A stretch of 6,198 nucleotides of DNA from a bacterium (GCA_023230585.1 JALNXB010000085.1:1-6198), one strand, 5' to 3'. Counted from the first letter of the stretch, positions 1 through 5,009 are shown. Notes: generated by a model not told the origin, from the sequence alone. Translations and numbers: made by a program.

Positions 1-4
1 AACA

Positions 5-60
5 GCCCGATTCTTGCTTGAGGTGTAGTAGCACCTCGTAATTCGTTCATAGACACATAC
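5..60 (-). repeat. Inverted, diverged copy of the right-edge repeat (copy A)
   Basis: Read on the minus strand from 60 to 5, this begins GTATG, contains TACACCT (21-27) and ends AATCGGGC (5-12). The plus strand at 6085-6145 has the same three blocks in the same order at nearly the same spacing: TACACCT and AATCGGGC are 8 bases apart here and 10 there, and total lengths are about 56 and 61. The unit contains its own small hairpin, GAGGTG (20-25) against CACCTC (32-37) with a 6-base loop. This looks like a dispersed non-coding repeat family in this genome. The alignment was made by eye with small gaps. Confidence 0.5.
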
Positions 61-112
61 TTTTTTACTGGAAGAAAAGACAAAGGCAAGGATAAGAGCA
101 TAAAAGAGAAGC

Positions 113-134
113 GTATGGGGTGTCTATTCACTCT
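113..134 (+). repeat. Short direct repeat of the right-edge repeat start (copy B)
   Basis: Twenty of 22 bases match 6085-6106, beginning GTATGGGGTGT and ending TCACTCT. A second shared block, CCTTCTAC, follows at 148-155 here and 6125-6132 there. The unit also shares GTATG and TGTCTAT with copy A on the opposite strand, so copies A and B lie head to head with about 50 bases between them. Confidence 0.55.
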
Positions 135-147
135 CTCCCTCTTTTTG

Positions 148-170
148 CCTTCTACCCTTAGGGGAGAAGG
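148..170. repeat. GC-rich hairpin
   Basis: CCTTCT (148-153) pairs with AGAAGG (165-170). Inside, after one A-G mismatch, CCC (155-157) pairs with GGG (161-163) around a 3-base TTA loop. A competing pairing joins TCTCCC (134-139) to GGGAGA (162-167) and ACCCTT (154-159) to AAGGGT (174-179). The motif resembles the ctctccc / ggggaga / agggtgag repeats common between genes in many bacteria; that comparison is from memory. No T-tract follows on either strand, so it is not called a terminator. Confidence 0.5.
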
Positions 171-194
171 ATCAAGGGTGAGGTTACCCCTGTA

Positions 195-290
195 TGTCAT
201 TCCGGACTTGATCCGGAATCTCGTTTTTCACGTTGCGCTTACTACCAACGTGGGTTAAATGAGAGATCCTGAAACAAGTTCAGGATTACA
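195..290. repeat. Composite palindromic element: two related hairpins in inverted orientation
   Basis: Two units of 28 bases (195-222 and the reverse complement of 263-290) agree at about 20 of 28 positions and face each other. Each is itself a perfect hairpin with 8-bp arms and a 5-base loop: ATTCCGGA/TCCGGAAT at 199-219, loop CTTGA, and ATCCTGAA/TTCAGGAT at 266-286, loop ACAAG (CTTGT on the other strand). A third perfect hairpin, CACGTTG (229-235) with CAACGTG (246-252), sits between them. The size of about 96 bp and the terminal inverted repeats fit a small non-autonomous element or an extragenic palindromic repeat. No transposase is visible in the window. Confidence 0.65.
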
Positions 291-377
291 AATTGAGCGT
301 TTGGGCATAAAATGGGCGAGTAGTAGGTACCACAGCCCCCCCATTCCATCTTTTGTAGTTTGTCTTGCGAGCTTTAT

Positions 378-471
378 CCGCCAAAGCCAACCTACGCTAC
401 AATACAAGCTTCGGCAGGTATACCTTGGCGTAGGAGGGCGTTTTTTGGCGTGGCAATCTCGCCGTAGGCGG
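378..471. repeat. GC-rich nested inverted repeats
   Basis: CCTACGC (391-397) is the reverse complement of GCGTAGG (428-434), and CCGCC (378-382) of GGCGG (467-471). GCCAA (386-390) and TTGGC (425-429) reinforce the inner pair. Variants of CGTAGG recur at 430-434 and 464-468. The pattern is typical of short extragenic palindromes and argues against the reading frames that cross it being genes. Confidence 0.4.
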
Positions 472-551
472 AAAAGGAATGAGAATAAACAATAGTGTAT
501 AGGATAAATACGAGGGTTGCCACGTCATTAAAAGGCATTCCTCGCAATGCC
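449..551. repeat. Inverted repeat CGTGGCAA/TTGCCACG plus adjacent hairpin
   Basis: CGTGGCAA (449-456) and TTGCCACG (517-524) are perfect 8-bp inverted arms, and similarity continues on the loop side as TCTCG against CGAGGG. Next to it GGCATT (534-539) pairs with AATGCC (546-551). On the minus strand 551-511 contains ATTGCGAGGAATGCC and then GACGTGGCAACCCTCG. This resembles the 'cattgcgagg...cgtggcaatctc' intergenic repeat seen in many bacterial genomes; the family resemblance is from memory and has not been searched. Confidence 0.45.
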
Positions 552-637
552 ATAAAACGGCAGATAAAAGCATAAAAGAAAGAAGTAAAAACATATAGAA
601 ACATTTAACAGAACTTTATAAAACAACTGGAGGAAAA

Positions 638-1228
638 ATGAAAAGAATAGTTTTAGGGTTTATTGTATTTTCTGTGCTATGTGTAAATAGTTTTACGTTT
701 GACAACTATAAAGATGCTTTCAATTCTGGAACAAAAAAAACTGAAGGATTTGGTGACTGGGAATCTGCCAGAAAAGATTTTACTGAAGCCCTCTCTCTTA
801 CAAAAAGAATCAATGAAAAAGGAGACGCCACCTACCAAATAGGCGAAACATATTTTTGGGAAAACAATTACCAGCAAGCAAGAAATGAATATGCCAAAAT
901 AAAAGATATCGAAAAAATAACAGTTGCATATTTAGCTATGGCTCAGATAAGAGTGGGGGACACATTTGCAGCTGAAAAGAATTATTCTCAAGCAAGACAA
1001 GAGTATCAAAAGGTGTTACAGATTGAAGGTAAAATACCTAACACACTCATAAGAAGGTTTACTTCTGTACCAAAAGTAGAAGCCCAATATAAGATTGGTG
1101 AAATGTTTAGAGCAGAACACAATTATTCTAAGGCAAAAGAAGAGTTTGCTAAAATCCTTAATATGCCGGAAGCAACAGAGAAAGATAAACTTGAAGCAAA
1201 ATATAGAATAAAATCTATCTATAGGTAA
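638..1228 (+). CDS. Exported tetratricopeptide-repeat protein
   Basis: This is a 196-residue protein with an N-terminal signal peptide: charged MKR, then a hydrophobic stretch to about residue 20 and a likely cut before FDNYKD. There is no lipobox, because the residue before Cys15 is Leu. The mature part is a run of about four TPR-like helix pairs near residues 23-56, 63-90, 98-130 and 147-177. They show the repeated NNYQQARNEYAKI / KNYSQARQEYQKVL / HNYSKAKEEFAKIL pattern, and a further half-repeat follows at the end. TPR solenoids bind other proteins, so a periplasmic or envelope scaffold role is likely, but the partner is unknown. The start is fixed by GGAGG at 629-633, four bases before the ATG. 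A separate promoter candidate lies between it and the prepilin genes, so co-transcription is uncertain. Sure of the fold, not of the function. Confidence 0.85.
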   Translation: MKRIVLGFIVFSVLCVNSFTFDNYKDAFNSGTKKTEGFGDWESARKDFTEALSLTKRINEKGDATYQIGETYFWENNYQQARNEYAKIKDIEKITVAYLAMAQIRVGDTFAAEKNYSQARQEYQKVLQIEGKIPNTLIRRFTSVPKVEAQYKIGEMFRAEHNYSKAKEEFAKILNMPEATEKDKLEAKYRIKSIYR

Positions 1229-1264
1229 AACTTTTACTCCTATAAAAGATGTTTGATTAAAAGA

Positions 1265-1293
1265 TTGACAGATATAAATCAAAATGGTATTCT
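1265..1293 (+). promoter_or_regulatory. Sigma70-like promoter for the prepilin pair
   Basis: A perfect -35 box TTGACA (1265-1270) is followed after 17 bases by TATTCT (1288-1293). A TG at 1285-1286, one base before it, makes an extended -10. Transcription would start near 1300, about 50 bases before the first prepilin ATG and just at the foot of the stem-loop 1301-1332. Confidence 0.55.
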
Positions 1294-1300
1294 AATATAA

Positions 1301-1332
1301 ATGGTTTATGTTACTTAACATAAACTGACCAT
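1301..1332 (+). promoter_or_regulatory. Stem-loop in the prepilin 5' leader
   Basis: GTTTATGTT (1304-1312) and AACATAAAC (1317-1325) are perfect 9-bp arms with an ACTT loop. ATGG (1301-1304) and CCAT (1329-1332) could extend the stem across a bulge. The structure starts at the predicted transcript 5' end and stops a few bases before the ribosome binding site at 1338. No T-run follows, so it is unlikely to be a terminator of the TPR gene. As RNA it may protect the 5' end; as DNA it may be a dyad operator. Confidence 0.5.
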
Positions 1333-1350
1333 AATGAGGAGGTGAAAAAG

Positions 1351-2118
1351 ATGAAAAAGAAAGGATTCACTCTCATTGAACTTCTTGTGGTAATAGCTAT
1401 AATAGCAATACTTGCAGGTATGCTTCTGCCTGCGTTAGTAAGGGCGCGTGAACAGGCAAGAAGAGGAGTCTGTTTAAGTAACCTCAAACAACTCGGACTT
1501 ATCCTACATATATACGCACAAGACTGGAGCGGTTGGTTCCCCATACACGATACTTCAGTAATCTATAATGATACAAACAAAAGAACCGACCCAAAAGCAA
1601 ATGCATCTCTTGCTCTGTTGACTGGTCAAACAATCCCTTATGAAGAAGACGGCGAAACCCCTCATCCCGCATTAGACACCAACCCCTACACAAACGAATA
1701 CAAACTTTTTATTTGCCCAAGTAGTGGTGATGTTCCGAGTGATGAAAGGACAGACCTGCCAAAAGGGATACTTACTTCGCCTCTTGAAGGTGCAAGCGGA
1801 TCTGACTATACCTGTTCTTATGCTTACGCTTATGGGTTAAACATACAAACACACACAGATACCGCTATTATGGCTGACAGAAAGGTTATTGGCGGCTTTG
1901 CTACTCTTGGATACAATAATACTAGTTTTCATGGTCTCCGCCCAGACGCAAGCCACGGAACCAAAGGAGTAAACGTTCTTTATGTTGGCGGACACGCAAA
2001 ATGGATAGCTACACAATATTTCACGTCTGGCAATTATGGATATTTACCAAAAGAACCGTTCCCTAATTGTGGAAAAGACAAAGCAGGAGCTATGGTAAAT
2101 TTACACCCTACTTATTAA
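1351..2118 (+). CDS. Prepilin-like protein with N-terminal methylation signal (first of a pair)
   Basis: This is a 255-residue type IV prepilin/pseudopilin-like protein. MKKKG is followed by FTLIELLVVIAIIAIL; cleavage by prepilin peptidase would fall after Gly5, with Phe as +1 and the conserved Glu at +5. One hydrophobic helix (about 6-29) is followed by the family pattern CLSNLKQLGL (41-50), FICPS (120-124) and, near the C-terminus, H202, ten residues, then Gly-Gly-His (213-215). This corresponds to the H-X9-DG region of the processing-associated prepilin family, but Asp is replaced by Gly. The protein should sit in the inner membrane or a pseudopilus-like assembly; its exact role is unknown. 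An in-frame GTG at 1342 would add three residues, but it overlaps the Shine-Dalgarno GGAGGT (1338-1343). The ATG at 1351 gives normal spacing and the same N-terminus as its neighbour. Confidence 0.88.
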   Translation: MKKKGFTLIELLVVIAIIAILAGMLLPALVRAREQARRGVCLSNLKQLGLILHIYAQDWSGWFPIHDTSVIYNDTNKRTDPKANASLALLTGQTIPYEEDGETPHPALDTNPYTNEYKLFICPSSGDVPSDERTDLPKGILTSPLEGASGSDYTCSYAYAYGLNIQTHTDTAIMADRKVIGGFATLGYNNTSFHGLRPDASHGTKGVNVLYVGGHAKWIATQYFTSGNYGYLPKEPFPNCGKDKAGAMVNLHPTY

Positions 2119-2138
2119 AAATTTGAGAGGTAAAATAT

Positions 2139-2864
2139 ATGAAAAAGAAAGGATTTACCCTTATAGAACTTCTTGTAGTTATAGCGATAATTGCTATTCT
2201 TGCGGGTATGCTTCTACCAGCACTTTCAAAAGCAAGAGCCAGAGCAAAATCTGCTACCTGTATGAACAACCTAAAACAGATAGGTATTGCTGCCCTTATG
2301 TATTCTCAGAATTGGAACGATAAACTTCTTTTAATATGCGGTGCTTATAGATGGTTAGAAGCATGGGACCCTAGCAACACAGACAACACAAAAGGTATAA
2401 GAAGTATGGCAGTATGCCCTGCCTGGAAACCTTACCAATACCCCGGCAACAGTGATATTACTTATGGGGTAAGAGCTGGATATTTTTATAATCATGCGAG
2501 CGCTCTTTACAGACAAACTAGTGGTAACTATGCTTACCTCAATATTGCCAAGGTCCAACAACCTTCTAAATGGTGGTATATGACAGACTCATACTATGAT
2601 AGACCCGGCTATTCACAACATGGAAATCAATATAGAACAATAGCTTATGAAGAAACTGGCTATGGTAAAATACATTTTAGACACCCAGGCGCAACCGCTA
2701 ACTTTCTTTTTGTTGACGGGCACGTAGGCTCATTGACAAAGAGCCAATTTGAAAGTCTTTTGATAGACTACCCTCAGGGTATTAGAGGAAATTATAGTTT
2801 TTGGGTAATGGATGAAAAAATTCAGAGATATGAAATTAAATTACCTGTTTTAACAACTTTCTGA
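2139..2864 (+). CDS. Prepilin-like protein with H-X-DG C-terminal motif (second of a pair)
   Basis: This 241-residue protein follows the first prepilin after 20 bases and is probably co-transcribed with it. GAGAGG (2125-2130) lies eight bases before the ATG. The first 29 residues are identical to those of its neighbour, including the cleavage site after Gly5 and Glu at +5; the rest is strongly diverged. Family landmarks are CMNNLKQIGI (41-50), VCPAW (92-96), PSKWWYMTDS (142-151), and H182 with ten residues before DGH (193-195), inside ATANFLFVDGHV. The canonical DG is kept here, unlike in the first protein. The middle is rich in Tyr and Trp. Many such genes occur per genome in PVC-related bacteria and their individual roles are mostly unknown. 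Membrane anchoring through the N-terminal helix is expected. Confidence 0.88.
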   Translation: MKKKGFTLIELLVVIAIIAILAGMLLPALSKARARAKSATCMNNLKQIGIAALMYSQNWNDKLLLICGAYRWLEAWDPSNTDNTKGIRSMAVCPAWKPYQYPGNSDITYGVRAGYFYNHASALYRQTSGNYAYLNIAKVQQPSKWWYMTDSYYDRPGYSQHGNQYRTIAYEETGYGKIHFRHPGATANFLFVDGHVGSLTKSQFESLLIDYPQGIRGNYSFWVMDEKIQRYEIKLPVLTTF

Positions 2865-2906
2865 TAGGATAAGGTAACTGGAAATAAAACAACTTTGAAC
2901 AAAATA

Positions 2907-3281
2907 TTAACGGCAGATTTTCTCTTTAACTCTTTCTAAAAGAGTTTCTTCGTCAGGAATGTTTGATATATTTAGTTCTATATCCATAAACACATCAATA
3001 AATACCCTTATTAAAGTATTTTTGGTTATTCTTTCTTTTTTAAACTCGCTTGTTCTATTTTTCTGTATATCCCTTATTAGTTTTTCTAAAAATTCAAGTT
3101 GGTCTTCCCTTAACAAAGAAGTCAAACGAACATCAAAAGTTTGAAATTTAGGGATATTTTCTTTACTTGACCGTTTTTTTGGTAACACAACATTGCTTGT
3201 TTTAGTTTCTTTCTCTTCTTTTTCTATACTTGTAGGCGTAATCCAACTTAACGGGTCCTTACCAAGTCCGGTCTTTTTCAT
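2907..3281 (-). CDS. Small ParA-linked protein, probable ribbon-helix-helix DNA-binding partner
   Basis: This is a 124-residue basic protein encoded directly after parA. Its ATG overlaps the parA stop in ATGA (3278-3281), and GGGAGG (3288-3293) within the end of parA is its ribosome binding site, so translation is probably coupled. Residues 1-45 look disordered and rich in Lys, Glu and Ser, with a compact GLGKDPLSWI segment at 5-14. Residues 47-54 (QTFDVRLT) fit a beta strand, 58-75 (REDQLEFLEKLIRDI) a first helix and 86-102 (TKNTLIRVFIDVF) a second helix: the order of a ribbon-helix-helix domain. An acidic or amphipathic helix ends the protein. By analogy with ParG-type proteins it may bind a centromere-like site or its own promoter and stimulate ParA through its N-terminal tail. 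No ParB nuclease-like or HTH domain is present. The fold is inferred by eye, and the function follows from the context. Confidence 0.7.
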   Translation of the reverse strand: MKKTGLGKDPLSWITPTSIEKEEKETKTSNVVLPKKRSSKENIPKFQTFDVRLTSLLREDQLEFLEKLIRDIQKNRTSEFKKERITKNTLIRVFIDVFMDIELNISNIPDEETLLERVKEKICR

Positions 3282-4045
3282 TTTTTACCTCCCTGCTTAA
3301 CCACTTCAGAAGCCAAATTCATATAATCCTCAGCACCATAACTACCTTGAGCAAAATCTATTACAGATTTTCCATAACTTGGAGCTTCAGCCAACTTAAC
3401 ATTATCTCTTATTTTTGTAGTGAACATCTTTTTCCCAAAATGCCCCTTAATTTTAGATGCAACATCTTTACATATATTTTTTCTTGAATCAAACATCGTT
3501 ACAATAATACCAGTAATTTTTAGGTTACTGTTTAATCTATCCTGAATAATTTCAATAGTTTGTAAAAGTTTTGTTAACCCCTCAAGTGCAAAGAACTCTG
3601 CTTGTATTGGTATAAAAATCTCATTAACGGTTGTTAAAGCGTTTAAAGTAAGAAGTCCCACAGAAGGAGGGCAATCAATAAGAAGATAATCAAAGTTTTG
3701 TTTATGTTTTTTTAGCATATCTCTTAGAATTATTTCTCTACCTATTTCATTGACAAGTTCTATTTCAGCACTTGCAAGTTCAATCTTTGAAGGTAGAATA
3801 AAAAGGTTTTTTACATAAGTTTCTACCAGAACATCTTGTACAGGAGTTCTTTTAATAAGCACATCATAAACAGAGCCTTTTATGTTTGGTGGCTCAAAGC
3901 CAAGATGTATAGTTGTATGAGATTGTGGGTCCATATCTATAAGAAGTACTTTATTACCTTTACGCGCAAGACACGCTCCAAGATTAACAACAGTGGTAGT
4001 TTTTCCTGAACCGCCTTTCTGGTTTATTACAGCGATTTTTCTCAT
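3278..4045 (-). CDS. parA: ParA/Soj-family partition ATPase
   Basis: This 255-residue protein is a full-length Soj-type ParA of the MinD/ParA superfamily of P-loop ATPases. The deviant Walker A KGGSGKTT is at 10-17, with signature Lys10 and nucleotide-binding Lys15. DMDPQ (37-41) is the A' motif and LLIDCPPS (121-128) is Walker B. The C-terminal IRDNVKLAEAPSYGKSVIDF (212-231) matches the family's IPRNVRLSEAPS region used in non-specific DNA binding. Such proteins dimerise with ATP on the nucleoid and position DNA or large complexes with a partner that stimulates ATP hydrolysis. The N-terminal helix-turn-helix domain of plasmid type Ia ParA is absent. Instead of a ParB, the next gene encodes a small RHH-like protein. 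GAGGAG (4058-4053) sits seven bases before the ATG. Its cargo, whether chromosome, element or protein complex, cannot be told from the window. Confidence 0.92.
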   Translation of the reverse strand: MRKIAVINQKGGSGKTTTVVNLGACLARKGNKVLLIDMDPQSHTTIHLGFEPPNIKGSVYDVLIKRTPVQDVLVETYVKNLFILPSKIELASAEIELVNEIGREIILRDMLKKHKQNFDYLLIDCPPSVGLLTLNALTTVNEIFIPIQAEFFALEGLTKLLQTIEIIQDRLNSNLKITGIIVTMFDSRKNICKDVASKIKGHFGKKMFTTKIRDNVKLAEAPSYGKSVIDFAQGSYGAEDYMNLASEVVKQGGKK

Positions 4046-4080
4046 TTTTTCTCTCCTCTTCTGAAGTTCATAACTATATA

Positions 4081-4109
4081 ATTTTATAATGAGTTAAGAT
4101 ATTTGTCAA
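4081..4109 (-). promoter_or_regulatory. Sigma70-like promoter of the parA operon
   Basis: On the minus strand a perfect TTGACA (4109-4104) is followed after 17 bases by TAAAAT (4086-4081), a 5 of 6 match to TATAAT. Transcription would begin near 4074, leaving a leader of about 30 bases with the GAGGAG ribosome binding site. Its -35 box overlaps that of the aroE promoter on the other strand. Confidence 0.6.
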
Positions 4110-4123
4110 TAAGACTATAAAAT
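4081..4123. repeat. Mirrored TATAAAAT boxes between parA and aroE
   Basis: ATTTTATA (4081-4088) and TATAAAAT (4116-4123) are perfect 8-bp inverted repeats, 35 bp apart from centre to centre. Each covers or touches a -10 element of one of the divergent promoters. They could simply be -10 boxes, or a dyad operator for the RHH-like protein encoded in the parA operon. AT-rich DNA makes a chance match plausible. Confidence 0.4.
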
Positions 4124-4131
4124 GATATTAT
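4103..4131 (+). promoter_or_regulatory. Sigma70-like promoter of aroE-aroB, predicted leaderless
   Basis: TTGTCA (4103-4108), 17 bases, then TATTAT (4126-4131); each hexamer matches consensus at 5 of 6 positions. A start seven bases downstream falls exactly on the A of the aroE ATG (4138). A weaker alternative is TTAAGA (4094-4099), 16 bases, TATAAA (4116-4121), which would leave a leader of about ten bases. In neither case is there a Shine-Dalgarno sequence before aroE. Confidence 0.5.
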
Positions 4132-4137
4132 TTCTTT

Positions 4138-5001
4138 ATGAATATAACAGGAAAAACTCAGATTACAGGTGTTATGGGATACCCAGTAAAACACTCTCTT
4201 TCACCTATATTTCAAAACGCAGCTTATAAAAAATTAGGATTAAAATATGTTTATATCCCAATGGAAGTTGCTCCTGAAAACCTAAAAACAGCAGTTAGAG
4301 GTATTAGAGCATTAAACTTTAGGGGCGTAAACCTTACAATACCTCATAAAAAACAGGTATTAGAGTATCTTGATGAAATATCAGAAGAAGCGCATATATT
4401 AGGGGTTGCAAATACGATTGTAAACACTAACGGAAAATTGAAAGGGCATATAACCGACGGTTCTGGTTTTATAAACTCTTTAAAGATAGATGGCAATTTT
4501 AAGATAAAAAATTCAAAAGTGTTTATGTTAGGTGCTGGTGGTTCAGCTTATGCTATTAGTGGCGCTTTAATTAAAAATAGCATTAGCGAGTTATATGTCT
4601 GCAACCGTACAGAAGAAAAGAGTGTTCTTTTAAAAAAACATATATCAGAAAAACTTGGTTACAAAAATGTAACTGTTGTTCCCTTTGAAAAAATCAATAG
4701 TAAGGAGTTTTGGCACGAACCCCAACTTCTTGTCAACACAACATCAATAGGGATGAACCAACAAGACAACCTTATTATAAAGGAAGAAAATTTTATTAAC
4801 CTAAAATTTGTATATGATATTGTATATAACCGTAAAACTGAGTTGTTGTTAATGGCTGAAAAGCATCAAATCCCTTGTTTAGGAGGGCTATCAATGTTAG
4901 TATACCAAGGAGCGGCTTCTTTTGAACTCTGGACAGGAGAAGAAGCACCTGTTGAAGAAATGAAAAAATCTTTAAATCTTCCTTCCAGCAACTATACCTG
5001 A
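4138..5001 (+). CDS. aroE: Shikimate dehydrogenase (NADP+)
   Basis: AroE reduces 3-dehydroshikimate to shikimate with NADPH, a cytoplasmic step of aromatic amino acid and chorismate synthesis. The 287-residue length is normal for a stand-alone AroE. Visible landmarks are the substrate loop GYPVKHSLSP (14-23), NLTIPHK with catalytic Lys71 (65-71), GVANTIV with Asn92, TDGSGF with catalytic Asp107 (106-111), the nucleotide-binding loop GAGGSA (132-137), NRT (156-158), NTTSIGM (200-206), and GLSMLVYQGAASFELWTG (250-267) with the conserved Gln258. Ile105 stands where Asn is usual before TDG. The start matches the usual family N-terminus (ITGKTQITGVMGYP), yet there is no ribosome binding site, and the promoter predicts transcription from the start codon. 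aroB follows after eight bases. The call is secure; paralogues such as quinate dehydrogenase are unlikely next to aroB. Confidence 0.95.
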   Translation: MNITGKTQITGVMGYPVKHSLSPIFQNAAYKKLGLKYVYIPMEVAPENLKTAVRGIRALNFRGVNLTIPHKKQVLEYLDEISEEAHILGVANTIVNTNGKLKGHITDGSGFINSLKIDGNFKIKNSKVFMLGAGGSAYAISGALIKNSISELYVCNRTEEKSVLLKKHISEKLGYKNVTVVPFEKINSKEFWHEPQLLVNTTSIGMNQQDNLIIKEENFINLKFVYDIVYNRKTELLLMAEKHQIPCLGGLSMLVYQGAASFELWTGEEAPVEEMKKSLNLPSSNYT

Positions 5002-5009
5002 GAACTTAT

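Larger units (their letters stand above)
1..637. other. Gene-free intergenic repeat mosaic
   Basis: No reading frame here looks like a protein gene. The frames that stay open run across palindromic repeats, give low-complexity or mixed Arg/Ser/Cys-rich peptides, and lack a convincing ribosome binding site. The stretch holds several unrelated short repeat units, listed separately: an inverted copy of the right-edge repeat (1-60), a short direct repeat (113-134), a hairpin (148-170), a paired-hairpin element (195-290), GC-rich inverted repeats (378-471) and a further inverted repeat with hairpin (449-551). Its base composition is richer in G+C than the flanking genes. I see no tRNA, rRNA or CRISPR pattern. 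About 80 bases upstream of 638 are AT-rich and probably hold the promoter of the next gene, but no hexamer pair stands out. Confidence 0.7.

Noticed and set aside
259..495. Open frame of 78 codons on the plus strand
   Set aside because: It runs through palindromic repeats, has no ribosome binding site, and gives an Arg/Ser-rich peptide without any recognisable pattern.
392..604. Overlapping open frames on the minus strand
   Set aside because: Hydrophobic peptides arise here from AT-rich reverse complements of repeat DNA. There is no ribosome binding site, and two frames overlap each other.
611..622. TATAAA at 617-622 as the -10 of the TPR gene
   Set aside because: Transcription would start at the ribosome binding site, and no acceptable -35 lies upstream.
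1..637. CRISPR array or structural RNA gene
   Set aside because: The repeats are unequal in sequence and spacing, and no tRNA- or rRNA-like signature is present.
1016..1282. Minus-strand frame of 88 codons across the end of the TPR gene
   Set aside because: It is a shadow of the TPR gene, Phe/Cys/Ile-rich, with no ribosome binding site.
1301..1332. Rho-independent terminator of the TPR gene
   Set aside because: The stem is AT-rich and no T-run follows it. It sits downstream of a strong promoter candidate for the next operon.
1342..1350. GTG start for the first prepilin
   Set aside because: The GTG is inside the Shine-Dalgarno sequence, and the ATG at 1351 gives proper spacing and the same N-terminus as the second prepilin.
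2123..2323. Second plus-strand frame at the start of the second prepilin
   Set aside because: It is an out-of-frame reading of a well-supported gene, with a low-complexity Ser/Tyr/Cys-rich peptide.
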